64,000 nucleotides of DNA from Azorinus chamasolen (GCA_963576725.1 OY755242.1:60060480-60124479); one strand, 5' to 3'; positions 30,499 to 42,970 are shown, counted from the first letter of the stretch. Translations and numbers: made by a program. Notes: generated from the letters alone by a model not told the origin.

Positions 30499-30750
30499 AT
30501 TTACCCCTTTCGGTGCCAAATTTCTAACTGTTGTCGGCGAACCAATTTTGTTAAATCATTTGGTAAAATAAGGAATTGAGATAAATAAATTTCAAATGAA
30601 TAAAACACAGATATAGAAATAGAGTTTGAGACAAAAAGTGAAATGCCTGATCAGATACCACCTTGAAAAGGCGTTGTCTGATCTGGGACTGCACTATTTG
30701 TCATGGTGCATTTGTTTTGCAACATTTGTGGTGAATGGGTTCAGTAAGGC
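30499..30750. mobile_element. hairpin element after SMIM20, TTACCCCTTTCGG end
   Basis: CCCCTTTCGGTGCCAAAT at the left and TGTGGTGAATGGGTTC at the right are decayed ends. GCCTGATCAGATACCACC faces GGCGTTGTCTGATCTGGG. AATAAA occurs twice inside (about 30583, 30599) and could serve SMIM20 polyadenylation. Confidence 0.5.
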
Positions 30751-30911
30751 TTAAGTGTTTTGAAGGAATAATAATAAAATTTAAGGAATAATCAATAATT
30801 ATTCTCAATTGCAACTTCATCAAAGTTCACAGCTGCTCTAAGTGGTATGATATATTAAGCCTTTCAGTCAGGCTGGTACATGTTGAATTGCATGAAGTCA
30901 TTTTCTCAGTA

Positions 30912-31085
30912 TACAGTAAACCCCCTCCTAGCCGGAATTCTGGTAGAGAATAATTTTGGCAGGTGATTGCCTAATGCAGGGTGAAAGTCATGCAGAAAGC
31001 TTTTTGCCCTGCATTAAGCTGCTACCTGTTTCCAAGATGATATATATGCTAAATTTAATGTCCGGTTAAGATGGCTTTTACTGTA
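30912..31085. mobile_element. HP-C variant element
   Basis: TA-CAGTAAACCCCCTCC start, GGCAGGTGATTGCCTAATGC arm, shortened centre, CCTGCATTAAGCTGCTACCTG arm, GGCTTTTACTG-TA end. Confidence 0.8.
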
Positions 31086-31597
31086 CATGTATATAGAAAT
31101 AAATAAAAATTAATGCTCCCTCCCCCATATGTGGGTGGGGAGGGGTATATATGGTGTTGCATATGTTTGTTCATTCATTGTATATGCATGTAACGAAATT
31201 TTGTGTTGAGATCCTCCGACACTTTTTGTTTAGGATTTGTATCAAACTTTCACAAGTGAACATGAATGAAGGAACAGCTTCGATCATGTTTGACAGAATT
31301 ATGCCCTAATTTATTTTAAATCATCATTATGCAGGGCTAGTTTCCTTGTATGACTATAGAATAATATGGAAAAATAGTCAAATAGGGAGAGCCTTATACG
31401 AAAAGACAACACACCAAACACAGTAGACACAAGAGATTCTTGTTGAACATGCTAAATGTAGGGAACATTATTGTAGGAAATTGTATGATCGATGAAAAAT
31501 AGAATTATATTTGGAAATTGTTTGTCTTTGTAAGCCCATAGTGTACAATTTCAAAGAAATTTGAACCTTTATTTAATTTGATACAAAGATTTACGGA
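31086..31597. other. short CCTCCCCCATATGTGGG foldback, no gene
   Basis: 31114-31146 CTCCCTCCCCCATATGTGGGTGGGGAGGGG is a hairpin that starts a bivalve-type repeat with ATCCTCCGACACTTTTTGTTTAGG. The rest has no recognised feature. Confidence 0.5.
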
Positions 31598-31787
31598 GCT
31601 CCAGATAAGATGTGTAAATATAAACAGTTTCAACAATAGCTCCTTTATTTCTCCACCAAACCCTATACTGTGACCACTCTTGAGAATCATCTCTTTGAGA
31701 CGATTCTAAAGAGTGGTCATAGTATAGAGTTTGGTAGAGAAATGATGATTTTAAAAATTGGGTATGCATCGTTATCTGTAGCTCTAG
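31598..31787. mobile_element. HP-D element
   Basis: Outer inverted ends GAGCTCCAGATAAGATG and CGTTATCTGTAGCTC. Inner palindrome 31651-31741: TCTCCACCAAACCCTATACT-GTGACCACTC facing GAGTGGTCATAGTATAGAGTTTGGTAGAGA with AGAATCATCTCTTTGAGACGATTCT as the tip. Other copies, partial: 4700, 33100, 51380. Confidence 0.8.
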
Positions 31788-31930
31788 ATTTACACCACTG
31801 TAGTCAAGTGGTTGGGCATATATAGAATTGTCCCTAGATGTCATTATAAGGTATTCTAAATTGAGAGGGTGAAGACTACTAATCATAATGTTAGGACAAT
31901 CAAACTGAAGGACATCACTAGTTAATGTCC

Positions 31931-32260
31931 TTAACCCATTACCTCATAAGCTATTTTTAGATGTTACCTCTTTTAATAAATCTACCGAAATGGAGCATGT
32001 ACTTGAGAAAAGGGAAATTTTAGAATTGTGTAGTTTTGAAGCCATTGTGATATATATAGAGCATTTGCTCCTATGGAGCAAATGCTCTATTTATCACAGT
32101 GTTTTCAGAAGTGGCTTTTACAGATGCATCAATTTTAGAATTGTGTAGTATTGAAACCATTATGATAAATAGAGCATTTGCTCTATTTATCACAATGGTT
32201 TCAAAAAATGAGCTTTCCAGAGATATCAAACTGTGTCAGTAGGAGAGAATGGGCTATTAG
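31931..32260 (-). mobile_element. HP-B element with doubled hairpin
   Basis: TTAACCCATTACCTCATAAGC start, AATAAATCTACCGAAATGG, then two consecutive palindromes (TTTGCTCCTATGGAGCAAATG at about 32064 and AGAGCATTTGCTCTATTTATC at about 32171) each preceded by TTTTAGAATTGTGTAGT. The end GGAGAGAATGGGCTATTA is decayed. Confidence 0.78.
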
Positions 32261-32692
32261 TTTACGAAAGTTATTTAGAGAGCACCAAAATCTGTATTTA
32301 TATTTCTTCTGCATTATAGACATAGCTGACATCGGAGTGTTTGATGTTGCAAAATCACTAATTATGTATATTTATGTAAGCCATATATTACAGGCGCAGG
32401 TTTAGAGGTGGGGGTAGGGTGGGGTGCCAGTGTACAAAAAATTGCCCAAGCTAACTTTTTTGAGTAATTTTATTAGATCTAGATGTAATGAAAATCAATA
32501 AAACAATGATTGAATCTGAGTTTTGCAAACTTACTTAGACACTAGTGATAAATCTGAAATCCTTGATCCACACCTGATATATGTAATGTTTTAGAATACT
32601 TAGATGTTTCATGAATGTAATTATAATGTCTATACTTAAGCAGTTGTTTGTTCTTAAAGTTATTATTGTGTATTTAGTAAATAGCTGCTTCA
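32261..32692. other. no feature seen
   Basis: AT-rich sequence with no credible coding frame or repeat. Confidence 0.45.
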
Positions 32693-33103
32693 GAGCAACA
32701 GATAACAGTGTGTACTCGAATACTCTAGCAGAGGAACCAATAACAGTGTGTACTCGAATACTCTAGCAGAGCAACAGATAACGGTGTGTACTCGAATACT
32801 CTAGCAGAGGAACCGATAACAGTGTGTACTCGAATACTCTAGCAGAGCAACAGATAATGGTGTGTACTCGAATACTCTAGCAGAGGAACCGATAACAGTG
32901 TGTACTCGAATACTCTAGCAGAGCAACAGATAACGGTGTGTACTCAAATACTCTAGCAGAGGAACAGATAATGGTGTGTACTTGAATACTCTAGCAGAGG
33001 AACAGATAACGGTGTGTACTTGAATACTCTAGCAGAGCAACATATAATGGTGTGTACTCAAATACTCTAGCAGAGGAACAGATAACGATGTGTACTCGAA
33101 TAC
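32693..33103. repeat. 38-bp minisatellite, about 11 copies
   Basis: Units GAGCAACAGATAACGGTGTG-TACTCGAATACTCTAGCA, alternating GCAACAGATAA and GGAACCGATAA variants. The bases after the array (33104-33150: CTAAAATTGTC...GGTGGAGAAATAAAGGAG) continue as an HP-D element, whose end normally reads ACAGATAAAGGTGCGTACTCAAATACTAAAATCG (51398). The array is an amplified HP-D end. Confidence 0.9.
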
Positions 33104-33230
33104 TAAAATTGTCTTTTCGGTGGAGAAATAAAGGAGTTATTCTTAAAAATGTTTTGATTTATGCATCTTATTGGGAACTCTGTCTGCTGTATATTTTTGT
33201 GTGGATCATGTCTACATGTAACAATTCTGT

Positions 33231-33477
33231 TAACCCTTCGCTTGCTGAATTTTAAAATAATTTCCCCTTCTTTACCCATGCCCTGTTGTATAATTACATA
33301 TATCTTCACTGTGTACAAGTATTTCACTGTGCAATCACTGCTGTGGAGTGCACTGGTTGCACAATCAACTTGTAAATAGTGCAGACCCTGATGAGACAGC
33401 TCCTGCAGGAGCTGTCTCATCTGGGTCTTCACTATTTACAGGTAGGTATATTGACGTGAATAGCAAGCGAAGGGTTA
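33231..33477. mobile_element. HP-E element, second copy
   Basis: TTAA-CCCTTCGCTTGCTGAATT and GCAAGCGAAGGG-TTAA ends, centre TGAGACAGCTCCTGCAGGAG-CTGTCTCA, AAATAGTGCAGACC arm. Differs from 10579-10828 at few positions, so both moved recently. Confidence 0.88.
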
Positions 33478-33944
33478 AAATTTATGTCAAAGATATTAAT
33501 TGATAAGTGAATGATGTTTTGAATTAAAATTTATGGATGAAACAACTTCGCTTTTTAATAGATGCTACTTGCCCTTGACTTGTTGTAAATCCAAAACCAC
33601 ATCATCACAGTGATCAGTGACCTTACTAAAAGGAAATAGTGTTAGGGTTGTTTCCCTTAGACCACAAGTATTATTATAACCATTATTATTATTATTATTA
33701 TTATTATCATTATTATTGCCGTTTTTACTTTTATTGATAATTAGTAGTAATAATAATAATGATAATACAAATACTTTCATAAATTCAATTTACCCGTGTT
33801 GTGATCTGAGGGAAGCAACTCTTACAATATTTCCTTATAGTAATGTATGAATGCTCTCCCTTTGACCATACTATCAGTTTCAAAATATATCTGATTTATT
33901 ATTATTCTAATCAAATGATAAAACTATTGAGACTATTATTGTAA
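33478..33944. other. (ATT)n microsatellite, no gene
   Basis: 33676-33716 is TTATTATTATT repeat; 33735-33775 has TAATAATAATGATAATAC. No gene recognised. Confidence 0.6.
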
Positions 33945-35106
33945 TTATTATACCCCCCACAACGAAGTTTGGGGGGGGGGGTATACTGGAATCAGGTTGT
34001 CCGTCTGTCCGTCCGTCCGTCCGTCTGTCTGTCCGTGGACACAATTTTGTCCGGCCTTCTTCTTCTACAGTTTTGCTTCAATTTTGTTGAAACTTCATGT
34101 ATAGCCATATGACCATATAAACCTGTGCACCGCATATTTTCATTATGATTGGACCATTACTTCAGGAGTTATCTCCCCCTTTTAGTCCCCTACCAATGTT
34201 TTTCGGTTTTCTGGACTTTTAATGGAAGTGACTGGAGATATCAACTCTATATTTAGTACAAAGCTAAATCTAGATAAGTTACAGCTTATGTTCCAATCTC
34301 AGTCCGGTTGAATAATTATTTCCAGAGTTGTTGCCCTTGAACTTCAATTTTTTTCTTCAAATTTTGAATTTTCAGACTTTTTTGGAAGTGGTTGGAGATT
34401 TTAACTTTATTTTTGGCATAAAGCTAAATATAGATGATTTACAGCTTAATTCCCAATCTCAGTTATGTCCCTTGAACTTAATTTTTTTATCAAATTTTCA
34501 ATTTTCCGACCTGTTTCTTTGGAAGTGCTTGAAGATAGTAACTTTATATTTGACATAAATCTAAATCTAGATGAGTTGCAGCTTAAGGTTGAATATCGGT
34601 CTGGTTGAATAATTTTTCCCAGAGTTATGGTCCTTGAACTTAAGGTTTTTCTGAAAAGGTACCTATTTGTTTAGAACTTTGGAGTTGACACTTCACAAAA
34701 ATAAACAAAGCTGCTTGAACTTATTGGATGACATTGTCTGGCAGCAGCCATAACACTTCTTTGAATTTTAACAACAGACTTATCTCCCTTTTTGGACTTG
34801 ACAATATTTGGTAAAAGTTGCTTTATTTATGTTTGTGATTGATCTTTGATTGAATATTACATTTTCCTTTATTGCTGAACATCTTGTCATTTTTATACGC
34901 CCGAAGGGTCGTATTATGTTATGGTCTCCATCGTCTGGCCGTCTGGCTGGGTGTCCGTCTGTCCGTCTGTCTGTCCGTCCGCACTCACCAATGGGTAGTT
35001 GTGTGACTTTTTCTAACTAGTCGCACAAGTAAAATCATTAACCTGGCCATCTCTTGTGACATTAACCTGGCCATTTCTTGTGACATTAACCTGGCCAGTT
35101 GTGGGA

Positions 35107-35130
35107 CATAGGGTTAGGGTTAGGGTTAGC
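35107..35130 (+). repeat. interstitial telomere-type (TTAGGG)n, three units
   Basis: AGGGTTAGGGTTAGGGTTAG within the nested repeat, followed at 35168-35204 by the palindrome TCTTGTGGGACTAGTCCCACAAGA. Confidence 0.75.
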
Positions 35131-35239
35131 TTCCAGATCATTCTTTTCCAAAGTTAGAGCCAAAAATAGTTTTTCTTGTGGGACTAGTCCCACAAGAAAA
35201 GATCAAAGGAAAAAGTCACACAACTACCCATTTGTTAGT

Positions 35240-36430
35240 ATGTCCGTCCGTCCGTCCGTTAGCAAATTCGTGTCCTGGCTATAACTTACTCATTTTTTCT
35301 CCGATTTTCAAAATTCTTTCACACAAATGTTCAGTATCACTTGAAGGTGTGTCGCGTACAAAACCCAATTGTGAACTTTCAAGGTCAAGGTCACAAATAG
35401 GGCGTTAGCAATTTTCGTGTCCTTGCTAAAACTTACTCATCTTTTCACCAATTTTCAAAATTCTTTCACACGTATGTTCAGTATCACTTGAAGGTGTGTC
35501 GCGTACAAAACCCAATGGTGAACTTTCAAGGTCAAGGTCACAAATAGGGCGTTAGCAATTCTGTCCGTCCGTCCGTTAGCAAATTCGTGTCCTGGCTATA
35601 ACTTACTCATTTTTTCTCCGATTTTCAAAATTCTTTCACACAAATGTTCAGTATCACTTGAAGGTGTGTCGCGTACAAAACCCAATTGTGAACTTTCAAG
35701 GTCAAGGTCACAAATAGGGCGTTAGCAATTTTCGTGTCCTTGCTAAAACTTACTCATCTTTTCACCAATTTTCAAAATTCTTTCACACGTATGTTCAGTA
35801 TCACTTGAAGGTGTGTCGCGTACAAAACCCAATGGTGAACTTTCAAGGTCAAGGTCACAAATAGGGCGTTAGCAATTCTGTCCGTCCGTCCGTTAGCAAA
35901 TTCGTGTCCTGGCTATAACTTACTCATTTTTTCTCCGATTTTCAAAATTCTTTCACACAAATGTTCAGTATCACTTGAAGGTGTGTCGCGTACAAAACCC
36001 AATTGTGAACTTTCAAGGTCAAGGTCACAAATAGGGCGTTAGCAATTTTCGTGTCCTTGGTAAAACTTACTCATCTTTTCACCAATTTTCAAAATTCTTT
36101 CACACATATGTTCAGTATCACTTGAAGGTGTGTCGCGTACAAAACCCAATGGTGAACTTTCAAGGTCAAGGTCACAAATAGGGCGTTAGCAATTCTGTCC
36201 GTCCGTTAGCAAATTCGTGTCCTGGCTATAACTTACTCATTTTTTCTCCGATTTTCAAAATTCTTTCACACATATGTTCAGTATCACTTGAAGGTGTGTC
36301 GCGTACAAAACCCAATTGTGAACTTTCAAGGTCAAGGTCACAAATAGGGCTTCAGTATCACTTGAAGGTGTGTTGCATACAAAACCCAATTGTGAACTTT
36401 CAAGGTCAAGGTCACAAATAGAGCGTTAGC
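35240..36430. repeat. 317-bp higher-order tandem repeat
   Basis: Three full copies and a partial one, each made of two related halves: GTTAGCAAATTCGTGTCCTG...CCCAATTGTGAAC and GTTAGCAATTTTCGTGTCCT...CCCAATGGTGAAC. Each half carries TCAAGGTCAAGGTCAC. Start points 35258, 35575, 35892 and 36205. Confidence 0.9.
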
Positions 36431-36895
36431 AAATTTTGTGTCCTGGCTGTAGCTAACTAGACCTACATCATTACCTTTAAGGTCAGTCATATTTGAAGGT
36501 GAAAGGTTAAACGCACTTATGTCACGTTCGGTTTAAACTTTCTCGACTTTTTTTCCAAAGTTCAAAAAAGTCTGAAAGTCTGAAAATGATTGCTATGTAC
36601 ACTGTTCTTACCATGCTCATATCTTGGATATTTTTCATTCTGGAGTTATTGCCCTTTGATAGTTTCGGGTAGCAATTTCTTGTGCAACTAACTGCTCCTT
36701 TATTTTTCAACATAATTTTATAGAACAGCATTCGGGCGTATATTGCCCCGTCTTGCGGTGCTCTTGTTATTACATAAATTGGGTTTTATAAATCTCTTCA
36801 TGTTTCTGTATGTACATATGTTCAACGATTGATGATAGGTGTTCTGACAAGCAGCCAGGTGGGGGGTATTCTTTAGCCTGTGGCTTACAGTTCTA

Positions 36896-38975
36896 GTTAT
36901 TATTATTTTTACTTTTGATATGTTAATGATAACAATAATAATAGTGATAATAATGTAAATATGTCTTTTTCTTAAAATAGATCGTTTTTCAGTAGAATTA
37001 TTCCGTTTCCAGATGATAACTTTAGTTGTGTATGTCAGATCTTCTCTAAACTCAATATATGCATTGATATCAGTAGGGCAAGAAACTGATTGAATATGGG
37101 CTAGGGTCAAGGTCGTTTTTATCTACAAATAGATTGTCTTTCTAAAGGATTTTCCTGTTTCCGGACGATAACTTTAGTTCCGTAAGTCAGATATTCATGA
37201 AACTTCGCATGTGCATTGATATCAATTAGAGCAAGAACCTTATTGAATGTGGACTTTGCCCAAACAAGATCAATGTCACCTGTTAAAAAAAAAGATTGGT
37301 TTTTAGTAGAAATTTTCCTGTTTTCGGACGATAACTTTCGTTCTGTATGCCCGATCTTCATGAAACTCCACACGTGCATTGATATCAGTTAGGGCAGGAA
37401 TCCTATTGAATATGGGCTTTGCCCAAACAAGGTCAAGGTCATTTTTTGTAAAAATAAATTGTCTTTCTGAAGGATTTTCCTGTTTTTGGATGATAATTTT
37501 AGTTCTGTACGTCCGATCTTCATGAAACTTCACGTGTGCGTCGGCGTTGGCTTTTGCTTTTAGTTAAAGTTTTGGGGTAAGTGTTGAAATATACTAATAC
37601 TACATGAAATATTTGCCGTAGGAAGCTGATACTTGAAATGGAGGTTCCCGGTATGTTGAACATTGATGTAGTGTAGTTAAAATTTAAAATAAAACTGAAA
37701 TTTAGTCAAAATTTCACCTGTTTTGGACTTAGCTTTTTGGGCTGAAATAGGAAGGTTAAAGTTTTGGGCTGAAATAGGAAGGTTAAAGTTTTGGGGTAAG
37801 TGTTGAAAAGCACTAATACTACATGAACTATTTGCCCTAGAAAGCTGATATTTGGAATGGAGGTTTCCTGTGTGTTGAACATTGATGTAGTGTAGTTAAA
37901 ATTAAAAATAAAATTGAATTTTAGTCAAATTTTTACCTGTTTTGGACTTAGCTTTTTGGGATGAAATCTCAAAGTTAAAGTTTTGGGGTGAGTGTTGAAA
38001 TGCACTAATACTATATGTAATATTTGCCATAGGAAGCTGATACTTGAAATGGAGGTTCCCGGTATGTTGAACATTGATGAAGTGTAGTTAAAATTTAAAA
38101 TAAAACTGAAATTTAGTCAAAATTTCACCTGTTTTGGACTTAGCTTTTTGGGCTGAAATAGGAAGGTTACAGTTTTGGGGTAAGTGTTGAAATGCACTAA
38201 TACTACATGAAATATTTGCCCTAGAAAGCTGATATTTGGAATGTAGGTTCCGTGCGTGTTAAACATTGATGTAGTGTAGTTAAAATTTAAAATAAAATTG
38301 AATTTTAGTCCAAATTTTATCTGTTTTGGACTTAGCTTTTTGGGCTGAAATCTCAAAGTTAAAGTTTTGGGGTAAGTGTTAAGATGCACTAATACAACAT
38401 GAAATACTTGCCATAGGTAGCTGGTATTTGGAATAGAGTTTGCCAGTTTAACATTGATGTAATTCAGTTAAAATAGAAAAATATTTTGGACTTCATCTTT
38501 GTAGACAAGGTCTACAATAGGCGAGCTTTGCTGTCCCGCGACAGTCTAGTTTCTTAATAAAATCGGGACGATAACTTTAGTTCTGTATTACTGATCTTCA
38601 TGAAACTTCACATGTGCATTGATATCAATGAGAGCAGGAACCCTATCGAATATGGGCTTTTTCAGACCAATGTCAAGGTCACTTTTTCTAAATATAGATT
38701 GTTTTTTAGTAGATTGTTTTCATTTCCGGACGATAACTTTAGTTCAGTATATCTGATCTTCACAAAACTTTACATGTGCATTGATATTGATGAGGGCAGG
38801 AAACGGATTGAATATGGACTATGCCCAACCAAGGTCAAGGTAACATTTTCTAAAAAAAATGTTTTTCCGTAAGATTTCGTTTTGTTTTAGTTTCGTTTAC
38901 CTGATATGGAGTAATGACCTTTCAACTAAAGACATTTGACGGGCGTATTTTGTGACATTTTGGCACTCTTGTTGT
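36896..38975. repeat. further long dispersed repeat with 192-bp tandem units
   Basis: 36970-37550 and 38560-38900 carry units of about 170 bases with GGACGATAACTTTAGTTCTG and CTTCATGAAACTTCACATGTGC. Between them (37560-38460) are about five units of about 192 bases with TTTTGGGGTAAGTGTTGAAA and TTTTGGACTTAGCTTTTTGGG. The right end is GACGGGCGTATTTTGTGACATTTTGGCACTCTTGTT. Frames are periodic, not coding. Confidence 0.8.
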
Positions 38976-39125
38976 GCTTTGACAAAACATTAGAATCAAA
39001 TCTATATTATGAACTAAGCAAACAGAGCAGACCCTGATCAAATGGCTCCCACGTGAGCCATCTGATTAGGGTTTACTTTGTTTGCAAATGGGTGAAAATG
39101 AGTTTTATATAAAGCAATTGGTTAA
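38976..39125 (-). mobile_element. HP-A element (reverse), left part displaced by the repeat
   Basis: ACATTAGAATCAAATC, CAAACAGAGCAGACCCTGATC, GGCTCCCACGTGAGCC centre, GTTTACTTTGTTTGCAAATGG and a GCAATTGGTTAAG end. Confidence 0.7.
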
Positions 39126-39167
39126 GTAATATTCATGGTGTCGTGACTTCTTGTATAGATAGTTTTG

Positions 39168-39371
39168 TACAATAAAACCTCTCTATAACGACCACTAAAT
39201 TGTGTTAATTAGTTGGTATTTAGGGCAGGTGGCTGCTTAAAGCAAGGTGAAAGTAAAACAGAACGCTCCTATAGGAGCGTTCTGTTTTACTTTCACCTTG
39301 CTTTAAGCAGCCACCTGCCTTTAACACAAAATACTTACTGTCATTTAGTGGTCGTTATATAGAGGTTTGAC
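39168..39371. mobile_element. HP-C element, second near-perfect palindrome
   Basis: ACCTCTCTATAACGACCACT facing AGTGGTCGTTATATAGAGG. Inner arms GGGCAGGTGGCTGCTTAAAG...GTGAAAGTAAAACAGAACG meet at CTCCTATAGGAG. By eye the inner 140 bases form an essentially perfect palindrome. Confidence 0.9.
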
Positions 39372-39554
39372 TTTTGACCTGAATAATGCTACCACCTTCC
39401 TCACAAACACATAACTTGACTTACCAATTCAACACTTGTTTCCCTCTACATTATGTCGAAATGCAGTTAGGAATAATATATCTTACAAATGTCTTAAGAT
39501 TCCATTCTTCACCATTAATATTGGATGATCTATATATTTCCCGTGAAAGTCGTA

Positions 39555-41085
39555 CATCATTTGTAGTTCACCAGAGCACTTTTGTGCTCAGGGTGAGCTT
39601 TTGTGATCACCTGATGTCCGTCGTCCGTCGGCGTGCTTCGTCGGGCGTCAATAATTTCAACCTTTAAAAATCTCCTTTGAATCTATATACAAGGTTCTCA
39701 GCTTTCATCTTTGGTACACAGCATCATCTGTAGGTCCTCTACAAAAGTTATATAAATTATGCCCCTGGGGTCAAAATTGGCCCCGCGCCAGGGGTGTTCA
39801 GTTCTCAACAGAAACATATAGTGAAAACTTTGAAATTCTTCTCCTCTCAAACTAGAAGGTTCTCAGCTTTCATATTTGGCACATAGCTTCAACTTCAGGT
39901 CTTCTACAAAAGTTATATAAATTATGCCCCTAGGGCAAAATTGGTCCCACCCAGGGATTGCCATTTTTTTGTAGCTGACTGCTTAAACAGCCCTTGGGAT
40001 CACTAGTTATGCATAGGAAAAACTTTAAAAACCTTCTTGTTAAAAACTACATGTCCCAGAGTTTAGATATTTGTTGTATATATTTACTTAGCATACTTTT
40101 ATGAGTTTTGTTAATAGCATAGTTCTGAGGTTAAAATTCGCCCTGCCCTGTGTCTATAGACTTCTTCACATCAGAAACTACATTTTAAAGGTTCCCCCCT
40201 AAAATCAGACTGAGACTAGCCAGTGTGAGTGTTTATGTAATCACCCTTAGCCTGATCAGCAAAGTAGAAATTGTGTTTAGACAAATAACACCACTCATTT
40301 TAGATTGAGAAAACTATTTGGATAATTCTCAAAATGCAGAAAGCCCTTAAAGCTTTTTTTATACCTATGTCTTGCATTAAGCTGCCTGCTATCAATATAG
40401 AGCCTATCAGTGTATCTGTTGTGAAGTTCAGCTTAATACAAGTTCCACAGTGTTCTATGCACTACCCATTCTTTCAGTACTGTGATGTTATCTGCTTCAG
40501 AATTGTTGTCTGCTTGTTTAAGTTTGTTCACACTGTTTTTAATACATATCAATCTTACAATTAACTCTCTTGTACAAACCACATATGAAGTTACATACAT
40601 GTATGTGTCAGATCAGAATCCAAACTATGTGCTAAATTCAGTCAATTCATACTCAGCAGTCACAGATAGGGTTATAACACTGAGTTTCCGTCATCTGTTA
40701 GAAATGTGTGAAAACTTTGAAAATCTTCCCTGAATCTACAGGGTTCCCAGCTTTCATATTTGGCACATAGCACCATGTTTCTGTCCTCTACAAAAGTTAT
40801 ATAAATTATGCCCCTGAAGTCAAAATTGGCCCCGCCCCAGGGGTGGTCAGTTTTCAATAGAAACATATAGTGAAAACTTTGAAAATCTTCTCCTGAAGCT
40901 GGAATGTTCTCAGATTTCATATTTGGCACATAGCATCATGTTCAGGTCCTCTACAAAAGTTATATAAATTATGCCCCTGGGGTCAAAATTGGCATCGCCC
41001 CAGTGGTGGTCATAAGTGAAAACTTTGAAAATTTTCCCCTCTGGTTGTCTGGTGAGCGATGTCAGGGCCATTCTAGCCCTCTTAA
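39555..41085. repeat. bivalve-type repeat ending GGTGAGCGATGTCAGGGCC
   Basis: Begins at about 39562 with CCAGAGCACTTTTGTGCTCAGGGTGAGCTTTTGTGATCACC and a GTCCGTCGTCCGTCG tract. Then units with TTCTCAGCTTTCATATTTGGCACATAGC and AAAGTTATATAAATTATGCCCC; ends GGTGAGCGATGTCAGGGCCATTCTAGCCCTC at 41050. 40200-40660 interrupts the units and holds no recognised feature. Confidence 0.78.
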
Positions 41086-41179
41086 TTCCTTAATTAGGCG
41101 GTTTAATCTTTTTTGTTTTGCACAGGTATATATATAATTTTACTTCCAAAAGTAAAACGTATAACTTGAGATTCATTTG

Positions 41180-42110
41180 ACATGATCCCAATAATATACA
41201 TATGCTATCAATGTTAAGTCATGATGATATTGCAACACTTTGTTTGAAATGATGTTTAACAATGGTTTAATCTCAAAACATTCCCAGAATAGGTGTACTA
41301 GGGGTTCTTCTTGAGATCCACAAAAGTTACACAAATTACTTTCTACACTTTTTCATTTTAAATAAAAGCGACTTTGTCGAATATATTCTATGCATTATTC
41401 TAATTTGTAACAATTGAATAGATTTATCCCTTGTGCATTTAAATACATAGCTGTATACAGATTTCCAGTTAATACCTTTATTTTCAAATATAGATATCCA
41501 CTTTATTTTACTTGTAGGAACCTCATCAATTTTAGATAGTGTTGTATACAAACGTATTCACATCCTTTCTAGTTAATATTGGATAGATGTAACAAATTAT
41601 AGTTGGAAAATGACAATAGAACCATGATCTTCTTTTATAGTGTAACAGTATTTATCAATAAATAACTTTGTTACATAGCATTCTTCAATCTATCATAATG
41701 AAGAAAATTCATTTTTCTTCCAGTAATATTTTCTAAGTATGTTAAACTTAAGAATTTTCCTTCATCTTCTATAATATCTTTTACATATCTAATCATACAA
41801 TGCTGGAAAAATATTGGTTTTTATCTATTAAGAAAATGTTCATTATAAAATATTGAATATATTGGCATATTATAAAGCGAAACGTTTTCGTATACAGTAT
41901 ATATGTTTTTAATACATCAATTCAAAATTCATTTCTTTTCTTTTTTTAAAACTAGTTCACAGAACATTTTCCATGTATTTAAAAAGTTTATTCATATCAA
42001 ACAGGTTTCTTAATAACTTGTAACATTTGCCATTATTATGCAAAATGAGGTTTCTTAACCATTTGATTTTTAGACTACCTATATAAGTATTTACTATGCG
42101 TGTAAGTGGG
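41180..42110 (-). pseudogene. LINE ORF2 C-terminal remnant (zf-RVT type)
   Basis: Minus-strand translation includes LKIKWLRNLILHNNGKCYKL (about 42070), ISIFENKGINWKSVYSYVFK and LLQIRIMHRIYSTKSLLFK (41480-41370), a frameshift, then LCNFCGSQEEPLVHLFWEC (about 41330-41275). The last is the CxxC...HLFxxC zinc-binding end found in L1/Tx1-like non-LTR elements. Several stops and shifts; no intact frame. Confidence 0.82.
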
Positions 42111-42169
42111 TGTATACAGCTTGTTCGGGAACATTTTTATTATTCCATATAAAATATGTGTATTTGTAA

Positions 42170-42970
42170 AGCAGGGTCAGGAAATAGTGAACACCCGAGC
42201 AAGTTCGTATGTTTATTCAAGGCTGTAATAGAAAAGCCTGTAATATGAATGAGAAACTATATACTAAACTAATTATTGGTGTCTACAACACATTCAGAGA
42301 TTTCATCAATACATAGCGGCGAGATACACAAACAGAGTAAATTTACTAAATACAATTCAACACAGACTTCGCTCAATACTTACCAGGCACATGGGGTATA
42401 GTTGACTTATTAGGTATTCAAGTTGCTGTCGTAAGACATCAAAGTATAAGTAAACTATCAAGTATCTATATAATTATCTAGATGTTACCATCAAGATGGA
42501 CTGGAGCGCACTGAGCTTAGACGGCGGGGAATGCATAGGAAGAAAATAGAGAGAAAGTCCGTGCAAAGCATGCGTGAATGTAATTCCGTGCATATCAACT
42601 ATCTCTCTGTCAATCATGCTCTCATACACTGATGTCCTTGTATACATGATATAATAAGATATACATAGAAGCAGATGACATTCCAATCATTCTGATTACA
42701 TGAATTCCTGGTTCCTAAAAGCTAAAACAGACTACACTTTAGAAATATGAAAACCTGATTACATATATGTATGTGTGTGGTGGGAGAGGATACGGATGAA
42801 GGGCCTTTAGGGTTGTATTTGTTCGCCCGTCCGTAATCATTACTCATAATTCTTGTGGAAAGAGCTCTCCTGGCAACTTCAACCGAAATTGTTTCAAACG
42901 TTCGAACATGCTCAATTTTGATGAACCAAATACAGCTGCAATTATTTTAATGAATTTATGGCGATTTGTT
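42170..42970. other. no feature recognised
   Basis: No coding frame that looks credible and no hairpin element. GACCTCCCC-type repeat begins after 42970. Confidence 0.45.

Larger units (their letters stand above)
33945..36895. repeat. bivalve-type TACCCCCCACAACGAAG repeat with a nested repeat
   Basis: Starts TACCCCCCACAACGAAGTTTGGGG...GTATACTGG with a GTCCGTCCGTCC tract, followed by units of about 170 bases (TTATGTCCCTTGAACTTAA, TTTGGAAGTGGTTGGAGAT). It ends GGTGGGGGGTATTCTTTAGCCTGTGGCTTACAGTTCTAGTT (36852-36895). A second repeat is inserted at about 34893 (ATACGCCCGAAGGGTCG) and ends GGGCGTATATTGCCCCGTCTTGCGGTGCTCTTGTT at 36772. Confidence 0.75.

Noticed and set aside
37303..37533. Minus-strand 76-codon frame similar to that at 37119-37379
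   Set aside because: Both are translations of a repeated unit of about 170 bases in a dispersed repeat.
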